This document shows, piece after piece, positions 7,461 through 16,132 of a DNA stretch of 64,000 nucleotides. Position numbers and translations under genes: made by a program. A model generated the notes under the pieces. It was given only the letters and a program-made list of their open reading frames with translations, had not been told where the DNA came from and did no database searches. Source of the DNA: Chitinophagaceae bacterium (GTDB taxonomy: Bacteria; Bacteroidota; Bacteroidia; Chitinophagales; Chitinophagaceae); contig JADKKA010000019.1 in assembly GCA_016720745.1 (NCBI GenBank), forward strand, positions 744,001-808,000, in the 5' to 3' direction. How positions within the stretch are numbered: the stretch's first letter is position 1; the number at the start of each line of letters is the position of its first letter.

Positions 7461-8666
7461 ATGAAAAGAATTTGCTTATCAGTCGTGGGGATTTTCCTGA
7501 CAATTTTTGCCAGCTTCGCCCAAACGGCTAAAGACAGCAGCAGCTACAAAAGCCGCAAGCTGAGTTTTGAAGAGGCCAACCTGGTCTCCAGTTACTATAA
7601 ACAGGACGGCAATAATTCGGCTGTCACAGGAGGATTGGGCACCGAGAAACTTACGGATATTGCCACCAGCATTGATGTAAAGGTTTACAAATGGGACAAA
7701 AAAGACCGCAAGCATAATTTCGATGTGGAAGTGGGTATTGATCATTATACCTCTGCCTCATCTGATAAAGTGGATCCCAACACCATTTCTTCCGCTTCAC
7801 ATGCCGATACCCGCATTTATCCTTCCGTCAACTGGTCCATGGAGAATGAAAAGAAAGGAACCACTATTGGTGCGGGTCTTTCTCTTTCCTCTGAATTTGA
7901 TTATACCTCTTTCGGTATCAATCTGAATTTCTCTCAGAAAACAAAGAACCGGAATGGTGAGTTCACGGCAAGGGCACAGGCCTATATGGACAAGCTGAAG
8001 TATATTGAGCCCATTGAAATCCGGATTGCTAATGGTGGTACCGGAAATGAGGAAGAAAATGATTATGCTTCCCGATCCAGAAATTCATTCAGTGGTTCGC
8101 TCTCTTATTCACATATCATCAACCAGCGCCTGCAGATCATGTTAATTGCCGACCTGGTGATGCAGCAGGGCTTCCTGGGATTGCCTTTTCACCGGGTGTA
8201 CTTTAATAACAGCGCCGTTAAAATTGAGAGCCTGCCTGATAAGCGGATGAAGATTCCGCTGGGATTCAGAGCCAATTATTTCGCAGGTGATAAGTTTGTG
8301 CTGCGTAGCTTCTACCGCTATTATACAGATGACTGGGGAATCAAGGGGCATACGGTTCAATTGGAATCGGTAGTGAAGATCAATCCTTTCTTATCGCTCA
8401 CGCCTTTTTACCGGTATTATACCCAAACCGCTGCGGATTATTTCAGTCCGATCAATATCCATAAACTCACGGATCAGTATTTCACCAGTAATTATGATCT
8501 GTCGAAATTCAACAGTAATTTCTATGGGGCAGGCATCCGGATCAGTCCGCCCAAAGGAGTATTTGGCATTCAGAAACTCAACATGCTCGAACTTCGTTAC
8601 GGACATTACACACGTACCAATGGATTAAATGCGGATATCATTTCTCTGAACGTTAAGTATAAATAG
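7461..8666 (+). CDS. DUF3570-type outer-membrane beta-barrel protein
   Basis: A 401-aa protein with a signal peptide (residues 1-20, cleavage near FAQ). The mature part is dense in alternating aromatic/polar strands (VKVYKWDKKDRKHNFDVEVG, YSHIINQRLQIMLIADLV, FVLRSFYRYYTDDWGIKG) and ends with an outward strand LELRYGHYTRTNG...LNVKYK that finishes with a basic C-terminus, the look of an outer-membrane barrel. The DUF3570 assignment rests on this pattern plus the preceding DUF4266-type lipoprotein and ApbE. It lies 27 bases after the small lipoprotein gene and ends the operon at a bidirectional terminator. A role as the outer-membrane partner of the lipoprotein is inference. Confidence 0.8.
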   Translation: MKRICLSVVGIFLTIFASFAQTAKDSSSYKSRKLSFEEANLVSSYYKQDGNNSAVTGGLGTEKLTDIATSIDVKVYKWDKKDRKHNFDVEVGIDHYTSASSDKVDPNTISSASHADTRIYPSVNWSMENEKKGTTIGAGLSLSSEFDYTSFGINLNFSQKTKNRNGEFTARAQAYMDKLKYIEPIEIRIANGGTGNEEENDYASRSRNSFSGSLSYSHIINQRLQIMLIADLVMQQGFLGLPFHRVYFNNSAVKIESLPDKRMKIPLGFRANYFAGDKFVLRSFYRYYTDDWGIKGHTVQLESVVKINPFLSLTPFYRYYTQTAADYFSPINIHKLTDQYFTSNYDLSKFNSNFYGAGIRISPPKGVFGIQKLNMLELRYGHYTRTNGLNADIISLNVKYK

Positions 8667-8687
8667 CAGATCCCGCAACCTGAATAG

Positions 8688-8734
8688 AAAAGCGTCGTTT
8701 TGAAAGAATCAACTTCTTTTAAAACGACGCTTTT
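8688..8734. terminator. Bidirectional terminator between DUF3570 gene and queA
   Basis: A 14-bp perfect inverted repeat (8688-8701 with 8721-8734) with a 19-base loop. The arms start with A4 and end with T4, so it can act for the rightward cluster and for leftward queA transcription. Confidence 0.8.
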
Positions 8735-8767
8735 AAGTTATTAAAGCCAGTAGTGATTTTCCGCAAT

Positions 8768-8857
8768 TCAATATCTCAATATTCTAACACCGCATTATCC
8801 CTCCTCCGATAAAGCTTCTGCGGGCAAGCCCAATAACCAATACCTAATACCCAATAC
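8768..8857. repeat. Composite intergenic element: 8-bp repeats, GC-rich core, 7-bp repeats
   Basis: From left to right: TCAATATC/TCAATATT (two 8-bp units, 8768-8783), a core at 8795-8827, and four 7-bp units CCAATAA, CCAATAC, CTAATAC, CCAATAC (8830-8857). The 33-bp core matches 26 of 33 positions without gaps to 44078-44110, where the same order of parts occurs. It ends directly before the queA stop codon. Function unknown. Confidence 0.7.
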
Positions 8858-8862
8858 CACTT

Positions 8863-9912
8863 TTATATAATCAGCAACGCATCACCGTAACTGAAGAAAC
8901 GGTATTTGTCTTTGATCGCTCTTTTATAAGCTTCCATCGCCAGTTCATATCCGGCGAAAGCGCAGGTCATGATCAGCAGGCTGGTCTTGGGCAGGTGAAA
9001 ATTGGTAATCAGTGAATCGGCGATATTGAACTCATAAGGCGGATGGATGAAAATATTGGTCCAGCCTTCTGAGGGTTTAAGGAGTTTCTGTGCGGTAAAA
9101 GATGATTCCATCCCACGCATGGTGGTGGTACCAACGGAGCAGATACGGTGACCGTACTCCTTTGCCCTGTTCACAATCTTGCAACAGGTTTCATCAATAT
9201 TATAATACTCGGCATCCATCTTGTGTTTGCTGAGGTCTTCCACTTCAATCGGGCGGAAGGTACCAAGTCCGGTATGCAGGGTCAGTTCGGCAAAACGAAT
9301 TCCTTTGATCTCCAGTCGCTTGATCAGTTCTTTACTGAAATGTAAACCAGCAGTGGGGGCCGCTACAGCTCCTTCGTGTTTGGCATAAACAGTCTGGTAA
9401 CGCTCTTTATCTTCTTCGTCGGGTTTTCTTTTGATGTACTTGGGTAATGGGGTTTCTCCAAGACGCTCCAGCACCGCTCTGAATTCTTCTTCTGATCCTT
9501 CCCAGAGGAAACGAATGGTACGGCCACGGCTGGTGGTATTATCAATGACTTCTGCTACCAGGTCTTCCTGTTCGCCGAAATAAAGTTTGTTACCCACACG
9601 TATTTTCCTTGCGGGATCAACAATCACATCCCAAAGGCGGTTGGGTTTATTCAGCTCACGTAACAGGAATACTTCAATCTTGGCACCTGTTTTTTCCTTG
9701 CGGCCGTACATACGGGCAGGGAAAACCTTGGTGTTATTCACAACAAATACATCCTTGTCATTGAAATAATCCTGAACGTCACGGAAATATTTGTTCTCAA
9801 TTTCTCCGGTATGGCGGTGAACCACCATCATACGGGAGTCCTCTCTTCTTTTAGCTGGATTTTGTGCGATCAGATTCAGTGGAAGGTCGAAACGGAATTG
9901 GGATAGCTTCAT
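8863..9912 (-). CDS. queA: S-adenosylmethionine:tRNA ribosyltransferase-isomerase
   Basis: A 349-aa cytosolic enzyme that transfers and isomerises the ribosyl moiety of SAM onto 7-aminomethyl-7-deazaguanine in tRNA, giving epoxyqueuosine at wobble position 34 of GUN anticodons. Typical features are the N-terminal MKLSQFRFDLP, DSRMMVVHR, FVVNNTKVFPAR, the AAPTAGLHF motif and the C-terminal FHLPKTSLLIMTCAFAG. The ATG at 9912 is chosen because it yields the canonical start and normal length, but the frame stays open for 45 codons upstream to 10047, past the promoter motif. No other queuosine genes are nearby. A leader of about 105 bases lies between the promoter motif and the start. Confidence 0.95.
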   Translation of the reverse strand: MKLSQFRFDLPLNLIAQNPAKRREDSRMMVVHRHTGEIENKYFRDVQDYFNDKDVFVVNNTKVFPARMYGRKEKTGAKIEVFLLRELNKPNRLWDVIVDPARKIRVGNKLYFGEQEDLVAEVIDNTTSRGRTIRFLWEGSEEEFRAVLERLGETPLPKYIKRKPDEEDKERYQTVYAKHEGAVAAPTAGLHFSKELIKRLEIKGIRFAELTLHTGLGTFRPIEVEDLSKHKMDAEYYNIDETCCKIVNRAKEYGHRICSVGTTTMRGMESSFTAQKLLKPSEGWTNIFIHPPYEFNIADSLITNFHLPKTSLLIMTCAFAGYELAMEAYKRAIKDKYRFFSYGDALLII

Positions 9913-10023
9913 GCGTATTAGGGGTTTAAAAACGGCCTCATGACGCAAACCGGGTAAGAACCGGTGATCCTCTGCCGGCCTTACGGCGCCGGGTTTGGTC
10001 AGTACGACTGTGATTTTAGCGTG

Positions 10024-10031
10024 CAAAGGTA
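10024..10031 (-). promoter_or_regulatory. -7 element for queA
   Basis: On the minus strand TACCTTTG, an exact TAnnTTTG match, about 110 bases upstream of the queA ATG. Confidence 0.45.
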
Positions 10032-10180
10032 CATTATTATCAGGCAAAATCCCGTTTATTTTTTTGAAAGGGATCAGGGATTACCCCCTTCCGGGTATGG
10101 AGTTCTTATTTGGGGGTTTTAAATTGCCAAACCATTGGTTTTCAAAATAATTTTATGCTTTTTGTCACAGGGCCTCATCT

Positions 10181-10188
10181 TACATTTG
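10181..10188 (+). promoter_or_regulatory. -7 element for the TraB/GumN gene
   Basis: TACATTTG, an exact TAnnTTTG match, 34 bases upstream of the ATG, with TTTG at 10161-10164 as a possible -33 element (spacing 16, shorter than usual). Confidence 0.5.
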
Positions 10189-10222
10189 TTAACCATCATC
10201 GCTAATAATCCCTGCACACATT

Positions 10223-13200
10223 ATGAAGCCACAGTTGATATTATTCCTGCTCCTGTCCTGTTTAGGTGCGGCTGCCCAGCCAGAGATCAACTCCAAAAAG
10301 TACCCCAGTCTGCTATGGGAGATCAGCAAACCCGGCCAGAAAAAGCCCTCTTACCTGATCGGAACCATGCACGTGAGTAATAAGATGGCTTTTAATCTGC
10401 CTGATTCATTCTATCATGCCATCCGCAGTGCCAATGTGGTGGCACTGGAAACCAATCCTGAAACCTGGCAGGAAGATATGAGCCGATATGATATTGGCAA
10501 TAGTACTTATGGATCGGCGGGTTCATTGTATGGCGCCTATTCCGCCATTCCTGCTGATTACCTGGGCATCAATACCCTGAAGTTTTACCGGTATAACCGG
10601 AAAATTGAAAGAGCCTTATACAGCAATCCTTCTGCTATTAATAACCTGCTTTATCGTACTTATGGAAATGAATCCAGCGATTTTGAAGAAGATACTTACC
10701 TGGATATGTATATTTTCCAATGCGGGAAAAAATGGGGTAAAACAGTAACCGGTGTGGAAGATTATGGGGAAAGTATGCGGTTGATGGCCGAAGCATATAA
10801 AGATGCCGGTAAAGACAAGAGCAAGAAAGAAAGGAGTTACGGCGACTGGGACGAAGCTTATTCCACTGATAAATTACAGGAAGCTTACCGCAGAGGGAAC
10901 CTGGACCTGCTGGATACCATCAATAAATACAACAGCTTCTCCGCTGCCTTCGATGAAAAATTTCTTTATAAAAGGAATGAGATACAAGCCCAATCCATCG
11001 ACTCGATTATCCGAAGCGGTGCCACTCTTTTTGTAGGGGTGGGTGCGGCCCATCTTCCCGGTGACCGTGGGGTAATTGAAATACTCCGCCGGTTGGGATA
11101 CCGGCTCAGGCCGGTGAAAATGGGAGAGCGGGCCAGCAGGGAAAAAGATCAGATTGACCGGATCAGGGTGCCGGTAAACTTCCGCACCGATTCTTCAGAA
11201 GATGGCTTTTATAAAGTGGAGATACCCGGTAAATTTTACAAATATGGAGATGATGCTGCACTGGACCAGAAACAATGTGCTGATATGGCCAATGGCAGTT
11301 ATTACCTCGTGACCCGCATCATGACCAACGCTTGGATGTGGAACCATGGACCAGATGATGTGTACCGGGTAGTGGACAGCCTGCTCTATGAAAATGTACC
11401 CGGAAAAATTATTTCGAAAGCAGCAGTCACCAAAAACGGGTACAAAGGATTTGATGTCCTGAACCGCACCCGCAGGGGAGACCTGCAGCGTTACCAGATT
11501 TATATTACTCCATTCGAGATTCTGTTTTTTAAGATGAGCGGCAATGCAGATTATGTAAAGAACGGACCCGAAGCAGATCGTTTTTTCAGCAGTATCCGGT
11601 TCAAAGAGTATAAGAATGGAAATGGAACCAATCCGGTGAAATACAGTCCATCCTACGGAGGTTTTGCCATTCAGCTACCGCATGAACCCTATATTGGAAA
11701 TGATGGCAGCTGGATTTATGATGCCGCTGATAAATCCAACGGGATTCACTACAGGGTGATCAGGACAGATGTACATAATTTTAATTTTGCAGGGGAAGAC
11801 AGTTTTGACCTGGCATTGATGGAGGAGAGTTTTAAGGCCTCGGAATTCATCGATAGTCAACTCTATCGCCGCTTCATACTTCACCAGGGATACCCGGCAC
11901 TGGAAGCAGCCTACCGCGACAAAAAGGGAGCACAATACCTCACCCGTTTTATAATTCAGGGAGCACATTATTACAGCCTGATCGCGAGGGGAAAACAATC
12001 CCTGCCTGCGATGACGCATTTTGTGCAGTCTTTTGAGTTGAAACCTTTTCAATATGGTACTTCCAAAAACTATCGGGATTCATTGCTTTATTATTCCGTC
12101 AACAGCAGCTGGTACCCGGAAGAGAAGAAAATAAAACTGGATATTCCGCAAAATACCTGGTATGGAAGTGCGGATCAGGATGATGAAAAAACAGAGAAGG
12201 AAATACTGGAATCTGGGGTGTTCCGGAATAAAGTCATCAGGAATGATAGTACAGGAGAGAGGATTTATGTCTCTTTCTTCCGTTCTTCAAAGTATCATTA
12301 TATCAAGGACAGCAGCATTTTTGGAAAAGAAACGAATATGTCCTTTTTTGCAGATACGAGTTTTCGCTACCTGTATAAGAAGAAAACAGTAGGACCGGAC
12401 GGGACAAAAATATGGGATGCACTGATTACCGATACAGGCAGCAGCCGAACCCTGCGCACTAAAATGATATACCGGGATGGCAACGGTTATGCACTGGCCA
12501 TGCAGGGTGATACCCTGACAGAAGCCAGCAGTTTCACCAAATTTTTCTTTGATACGTTTACTCCGGATCCCTCCTTGAAAAGCACTAAACCCTTTGAGAA
12601 GAAATCAACAGTTTTCTTCAGGGATCTGCAGGATGCCGATTCGGTAATTCGTAATAATGCCATCAGCCAGATTACTGAAATTGATATTGATTCTACCGAT
12701 CTGCTCCGGTTGCAAAAGGCAGTTGCTTCATTGAACTGGAAAGAGAAAAAATACCTGGAAACCAAAAAAGAACTGATCAACCGGTTTGGCGAAATCAAAA
12801 CCCGGGCAGCCTCAGATTATCTCAGGGAACTTTATGTTGCCCTCGATGATACCATACAGTTGCAGTATACGGTTCTGGAAAATCTGCTCCAGCAAAAAAC
12901 GGCCTATGCTTATCGTTTATTCAGTGAGATACTGAGAAATGAGGCACCGGTACTGGACTTTGCCGGAGAAGATTTTTCATATGGAGATTATTCAATTAAA
13001 TCCCTCCTGGACAGATACAAATCGGGCGAAAGGATAAAGAATGGAAAATTCCTGGATGAACTGGATGATTCAATGGCTTTGACAAGAACAATACTGCCTG
13101 ATCTGCTTCCCTTGCTAAACCTTGATGACTATAAGTCTTCATTGATGAGCCTGCTGGGAAATATGGTGGACAGTAATTTGTTACAGCCCGTCGATTATGA

Positions 13201-14047
13201 AGCATACTTTAGCAAGTTCCTGGTGGAAGCCAAACAGGAATTGAAAAAACAGGCCATTGCCGAAAAAAGAAAAGCGATAGAAAAGGCAGAAGAAAGTAAA
13301 ATAGAAAAAACAAAAGCTTCCTACCTCGATGCATCTGACGAAGATGATGGCAATGATGACCTTGGTTTATATGCCAAACTGCTCCTGCCTTTTATGGAAT
13401 CACAGGCTGCTTTGGTGAACCCGGTCATTCAGCAAATGTTGCGTTCCGGAGATAAGCGGCTCCGGTATAATACATTCATCCAGTTAGTACAAAAAGGTAA
13501 ATCCTATCCTGATTCGCTGCTCCGCTATTTTGCAGGGCTGGATGAGTATCGCTATGAGTTGTACAAGGATTTGCAACAGGTGAAAAAACAAAAACTCTTC
13601 CCGGCGGCATTTAATAACCACCTGGACCTGGGACGCAGTGCGCTTCTTGAAACAAAGGATTATGAGAAACCGGACTCCCTTGTATTTATACAAAGTCTGC
13701 CCGCCGGTGTAAAAGAAAAAAAGGGGCTGGTTTATTTTTATAAATACAAGACCAAAAAAGATGACCTGGCCTGGAAACTGGCGGTGGTTGGTCTATTACC
13801 GGAAAATGCTGCGCAGTTTGAATTTGAGAAAACTACACAAGGGAAAAGCCTGCCGGATATTAATACTGAATATGAAGCCAATGAAGAAGAGTGGAATTTC
13901 ACCTCCTTTACATATACAAAGATTAAAGAGGGAACCCCGCTTGCTGAATTAATTAGTAAAGAACTGAAAAAACTACTCTACTCCCTGCGAAACAGCGGCA
14001 AGGCATTTTTTAAGGAAGAAGACAATGAGACAGAAGAGGAATTTTAA
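10223..14047 (+). CDS. Very large exported TraB/GumN-family protein
   Basis: A 1274-aa protein with a signal peptide (residues 1-19, AAAQ cleavage). Residues about 28-295 are a TraB/GumN domain: LLWEISKP, GTMHVS (47-52), VALETNP, and GVGAAHLPGDRG with His277; in this family these clustered His/Glu residues are thought to bind metal for peptidase-like chemistry. The other 970 residues are unlike ordinary TraB/GumN proteins of about 300 aa. They seem to hold three modules of about 150 residues, each with an aromatic 'F..SF' end (FFSSIRFKEY, FVQSFELKPF, FFDTFTPDP), then an acidic alpha-helical part (about 830-1150, including a KKQAIAEKRKAIEKAEESK coiled-coil stretch). Probably periplasmic. It converges on the ABC ATPase gene with a 4-base overlap of stops. 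Confidence 0.8.
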   Translation: MKPQLILFLLLSCLGAAAQPEINSKKYPSLLWEISKPGQKKPSYLIGTMHVSNKMAFNLPDSFYHAIRSANVVALETNPETWQEDMSRYDIGNSTYGSAGSLYGAYSAIPADYLGINTLKFYRYNRKIERALYSNPSAINNLLYRTYGNESSDFEEDTYLDMYIFQCGKKWGKTVTGVEDYGESMRLMAEAYKDAGKDKSKKERSYGDWDEAYSTDKLQEAYRRGNLDLLDTINKYNSFSAAFDEKFLYKRNEIQAQSIDSIIRSGATLFVGVGAAHLPGDRGVIEILRRLGYRLRPVKMGERASREKDQIDRIRVPVNFRTDSSEDGFYKVEIPGKFYKYGDDAALDQKQCADMANGSYYLVTRIMTNAWMWNHGPDDVYRVVDSLLYENVPGKIISKAAVTKNGYKGFDVLNRTRRGDLQRYQIYITPFEILFFKMSGNADYVKNGPEADRFFSSIRFKEYKNGNGTNPVKYSPSYGGFAIQLPHEPYIGNDGSWIYDAADKSNGIHYRVIRTDVHNFNFAGEDSFDLALMEESFKASEFIDSQLYRRFILHQGYPALEAAYRDKKGAQYLTRFIIQGAHYYSLIARGKQSLPAMTHFVQSFELKPFQYGTSKNYRDSLLYYSVNSSWYPEEKKIKLDIPQNTWYGSADQDDEKTEKEILESGVFRNKVIRNDSTGERIYVSFFRSSKYHYIKDSSIFGKETNMSFFADTSFRYLYKKKTVGPDGTKIWDALITDTGSSRTLRTKMIYRDGNGYALAMQGDTLTEASSFTKFFFDTFTPDPSLKSTKPFEKKSTVFFRDLQDADSVIRNNAISQITEIDIDSTDLLRLQKAVASLNWKEKKYLETKKELINRFGEIKTRAASDYLRELYVALDDTIQLQYTVLENLLQQKTAYAYRLFSEILRNEAPVLDFAGEDFSYGDYSIKSLLDRYKSGERIKNGKFLDELDDSMALTRTILPDLLPLLNLDDYKSSLMSLLGNMVDSNLLQPVDYEAYFSKFLVEAKQELKKQAIAEKRKAIEKAEESKIEKTKASYLDASDEDDGNDDLGLYAKLLLPFMESQAALVNPVIQQMLRSGDKRLRYNTFIQLVQKGKSYPDSLLRYFAGLDEYRYELYKDLQQVKKQKLFPAAFNNHLDLGRSALLETKDYEKPDSLVFIQSLPAGVKEKKGLVYFYKYKTKKDDLAWKLAVVGLLPENAAQFEFEKTTQGKSLPDINTEYEANEEEWNFTSFTYTKIKEGTPLAELISKELKKLLYSLRNSGKAFFKEEDNETEEEF

Positions 14048-15750
14048 GTAGCCGGCAGCCCTTTTGGAATTGATGCAATCAATTGACGGGTATAGGGTGA
14101 TTGCGGTTTGAAATAAATATCATCGGCCGGCCCGGACTCTTCTATTTTCCCTTTGTTCATGACCATGATCCGGTCGCTGATATACCTCACTACGGACAAG
14201 TCATGTGAAATAAAGATTACGGTAAATCCGAATTCTCTTTTTAAATCATTCAGCAAATTGAGCACCTGTGCCTGTACGCTTACATCGAGGGCTGATACCG
14301 ATTCGTCACAAACTACAAATGACGGGTCCAGTGCCAGCGCCCTTGCAATAACAATACGTTGTCTTTGGCCACCGCTGAACTCATGCGGGTAGCGATTGAA
14401 ATGTTCTGCTTTCAGATTTACTTTCTCTAATAGTTCAATTACTTTGTCTTTACGGGTAACAGCGTTCGGTTGCAGGCCATGTACTTTCATGGGTTCTGCA
14501 ATGGCATTGCCAATTGTCATTCTTGGATTCAGAGAAGAGTAGGGATCCTGAAATATAATCTGGATATCCTTGCGCAGGGGCAGGAGGTCTTTTCCATGGG
14601 TTAGGGTCAAATCGCTGTTGTTATAAAAAATGGAGCCATCAGTAGGCTCAATCAGTCGTAACAGGGCACGTCCCAGGGTGGTTTTACCACAACCACTTTC
14701 ACCAACCAGCCCAAGTGTTTCTCCTTTGTACACTTCAAAACTTACATCATCCACAGCCCGGGTATAGTCTAACGGTTTACCCAGCCATGATTTTTTGGAT
14801 GGGAACCAAACCGACAGATTTTTCACAGTGAGAATAGGTGCAGTTGTTTTATCTGTTTTGGTTGTAATGGAAATCACTGCGCTTTCCCCGATCGGTTTAC
14901 CCGCCTCCAGAAAATCACTGACAACAGGTAATCTTTTTCCTCTTTCATGGTTAACGGGTCTGCAGGCCAGCAATGCTTTGGTGTAGGGGTGCTGAGGCTG
15001 ACGGAAAATCGCTTCTACTGAATTCTGTTCTACCACGCTTCCCTGGTACATCACCAGGGCCCGGTCAGCAATTTCTGCGACCACACCAAGATCATGTGTG
15101 ATAAAAATAACCCCCATGCCAGTTTGTTGCTGCAGTGATTTGATCAGTTGCAGGATGGTTTTTTGTACGGTAACATCCAGTGCGGTCGTTGGTTCATCAC
15201 AAATCAGCAAAGCAGGTTCACAGCACATGGCCATGGCAATCATTACCCGCTGCTTTTGACCGCCACTGAGCTGATGGGGATAGCGGTGATATGCCCCCTT
15301 CGGATCGGGCAGTTGTACTTTCTCCAGCCAGCTGATCGCTTTTTTGCTCGCGGCATCCCTGCCAATTTTTTTATGTTGCAAGATGGCTTCTGTAATCTGA
15401 TCACCACAGGTAAGTACAGGATTCAGGGAGGTCATCGGCTCCTGAAAGATCATGGCAATCTGGTTGCCTCTTATTTGTTGCAGGGCCTTTTGATTTAACT
15501 GAAGCAGATTGACGGCATCCTTCCCATCAGGGGAAAAAAGAATTTGTCCGGAACTATATTTTGCAGGAGGCGTTGACAATAACCGTAGAATGGAAAGAGA
15601 AGTAACGGATTTGCCGGAACCGGATTCTCCGACCAGGGCTACCACTTCATTACGGCTGATAGTAAAAGAAATATCCTTTAGTGCATGGGTTGTTCCGTTC
15701 TCGGTTATAAAGTCAACGGAAAGAGATTCTATCGCCAGCAGGGGGTGCAC
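14044..15750 (-). CDS. Dipeptide/oligopeptide-type ABC transporter ATP-binding protein (two fused ATPase domains)
   Basis: A 568-aa protein with two complete ABC ATPase units, the fused DppD-DppF/GsiA/YejF arrangement. First unit: Walker A GESGSGKS (near residue 40), signature LSGGQKQR, Walker B LLICDEPTT, then the oligopeptide-family C-terminal extension (QHPYTKALLACRP). Second unit: GESGCGKTT, FSGGQRQR, VVCDESVSALD, SPYTRQLIASIP. It should power import of peptides, nickel or a similar solute, but no permease or binding-protein gene is adjacent. The start is a GTG directly after the TGA of the upstream gene (TGAGTG), so it is the last gene of an AMP nucleosidase, small exported protein, ATPase operon. 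Confidence 0.92.
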   Translation of the reverse strand: MHPLLAIESLSVDFITENGTTHALKDISFTISRNEVVALVGESGSGKSVTSLSILRLLSTPPAKYSSGQILFSPDGKDAVNLLQLNQKALQQIRGNQIAMIFQEPMTSLNPVLTCGDQITEAILQHKKIGRDAASKKAISWLEKVQLPDPKGAYHRYPHQLSGGQKQRVMIAMAMCCEPALLICDEPTTALDVTVQKTILQLIKSLQQQTGMGVIFITHDLGVVAEIADRALVMYQGSVVEQNSVEAIFRQPQHPYTKALLACRPVNHERGKRLPVVSDFLEAGKPIGESAVISITTKTDKTTAPILTVKNLSVWFPSKKSWLGKPLDYTRAVDDVSFEVYKGETLGLVGESGCGKTTLGRALLRLIEPTDGSIFYNNSDLTLTHGKDLLPLRKDIQIIFQDPYSSLNPRMTIGNAIAEPMKVHGLQPNAVTRKDKVIELLEKVNLKAEHFNRYPHEFSGGQRQRIVIARALALDPSFVVCDESVSALDVSVQAQVLNLLNDLKREFGFTVIFISHDLSVVRYISDRIMVMNKGKIEESGPADDIYFKPQSPYTRQLIASIPKGLPAT

Positions 15751-16122
15751 TCAGGGAATTACTTTAATGGGTAATTTTTTTGCAGGGGTGGGGTAGTAGG
15801 CCAGGCAAACAGTACAGGGTGGCCGGCTGGTAGAGTCAATCACAAAATAGAACTCATCTCCCTGTTTGATCGTGGCTGGAAAATCACAAGGGTTTTCCAG
15901 CCGGAACACATCTGCATATTTTTTCCCGGTTGTTTCATCTGTCCAGTTTTCTTCAACAGCATTTGTTCCCGGATTACCCTCCAGTACCCGAATCGTGTAA
16001 TTACTGCAAATACCGGCGATCTCAAGCTTGCCCTTCATTTTTTCCGTCGCTTTTTTTGACTGACAGTCGCTATTGGATAAAACCAGGGTAGAAAGGATGG
16101 ATAGCAGGAATAAAAATCGCAT
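15751..16122 (-). CDS. Small exported Cys-rich protein, unknown function
   Basis: A 123-aa protein with an N-terminal signal (MRFLFLLSILSTLVLSNSDC); NSDC is a weak lipobox, so it may be a lipoprotein. The mature part has four or five Cys residues (GICSNY, NPCDF, RPPCTVC) in a short beta-rich domain, which suggests disulfide bonding in the periplasm. No family recognised. It sits between AMP nucleosidase (10 bases upstream) and the ABC ATPase (no gap) in one leftward operon. Confidence 0.65.
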   Translation of the reverse strand: MRFLFLLSILSTLVLSNSDCQSKKATEKMKGKLEIAGICSNYTIRVLEGNPGTNAVEENWTDETTGKKYADVFRLENPCDFPATIKQGDEFYFVIDSTSRPPCTVCLAYYPTPAKKLPIKVIP

Positions 16123-16132
16123 TGTTGTCAGA

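Larger units (their letters stand above)
9913..10222. other. Divergent intergenic region between queA and the TraB/GumN gene
   Basis: 310 bases. It holds a leftward -7 element TACCTTTG (10024-10031) for queA and a rightward TACATTTG (10181-10188) for the TraB/GumN gene, with a TTTG 16 bases upstream of the latter that may serve as a short-spaced -33 element. The queA leader (9913-10020) is GC-rich with possible pairing of the ACCCGG/CCGGTT type. I see no recognisable preQ1 riboswitch. Confidence 0.5.
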
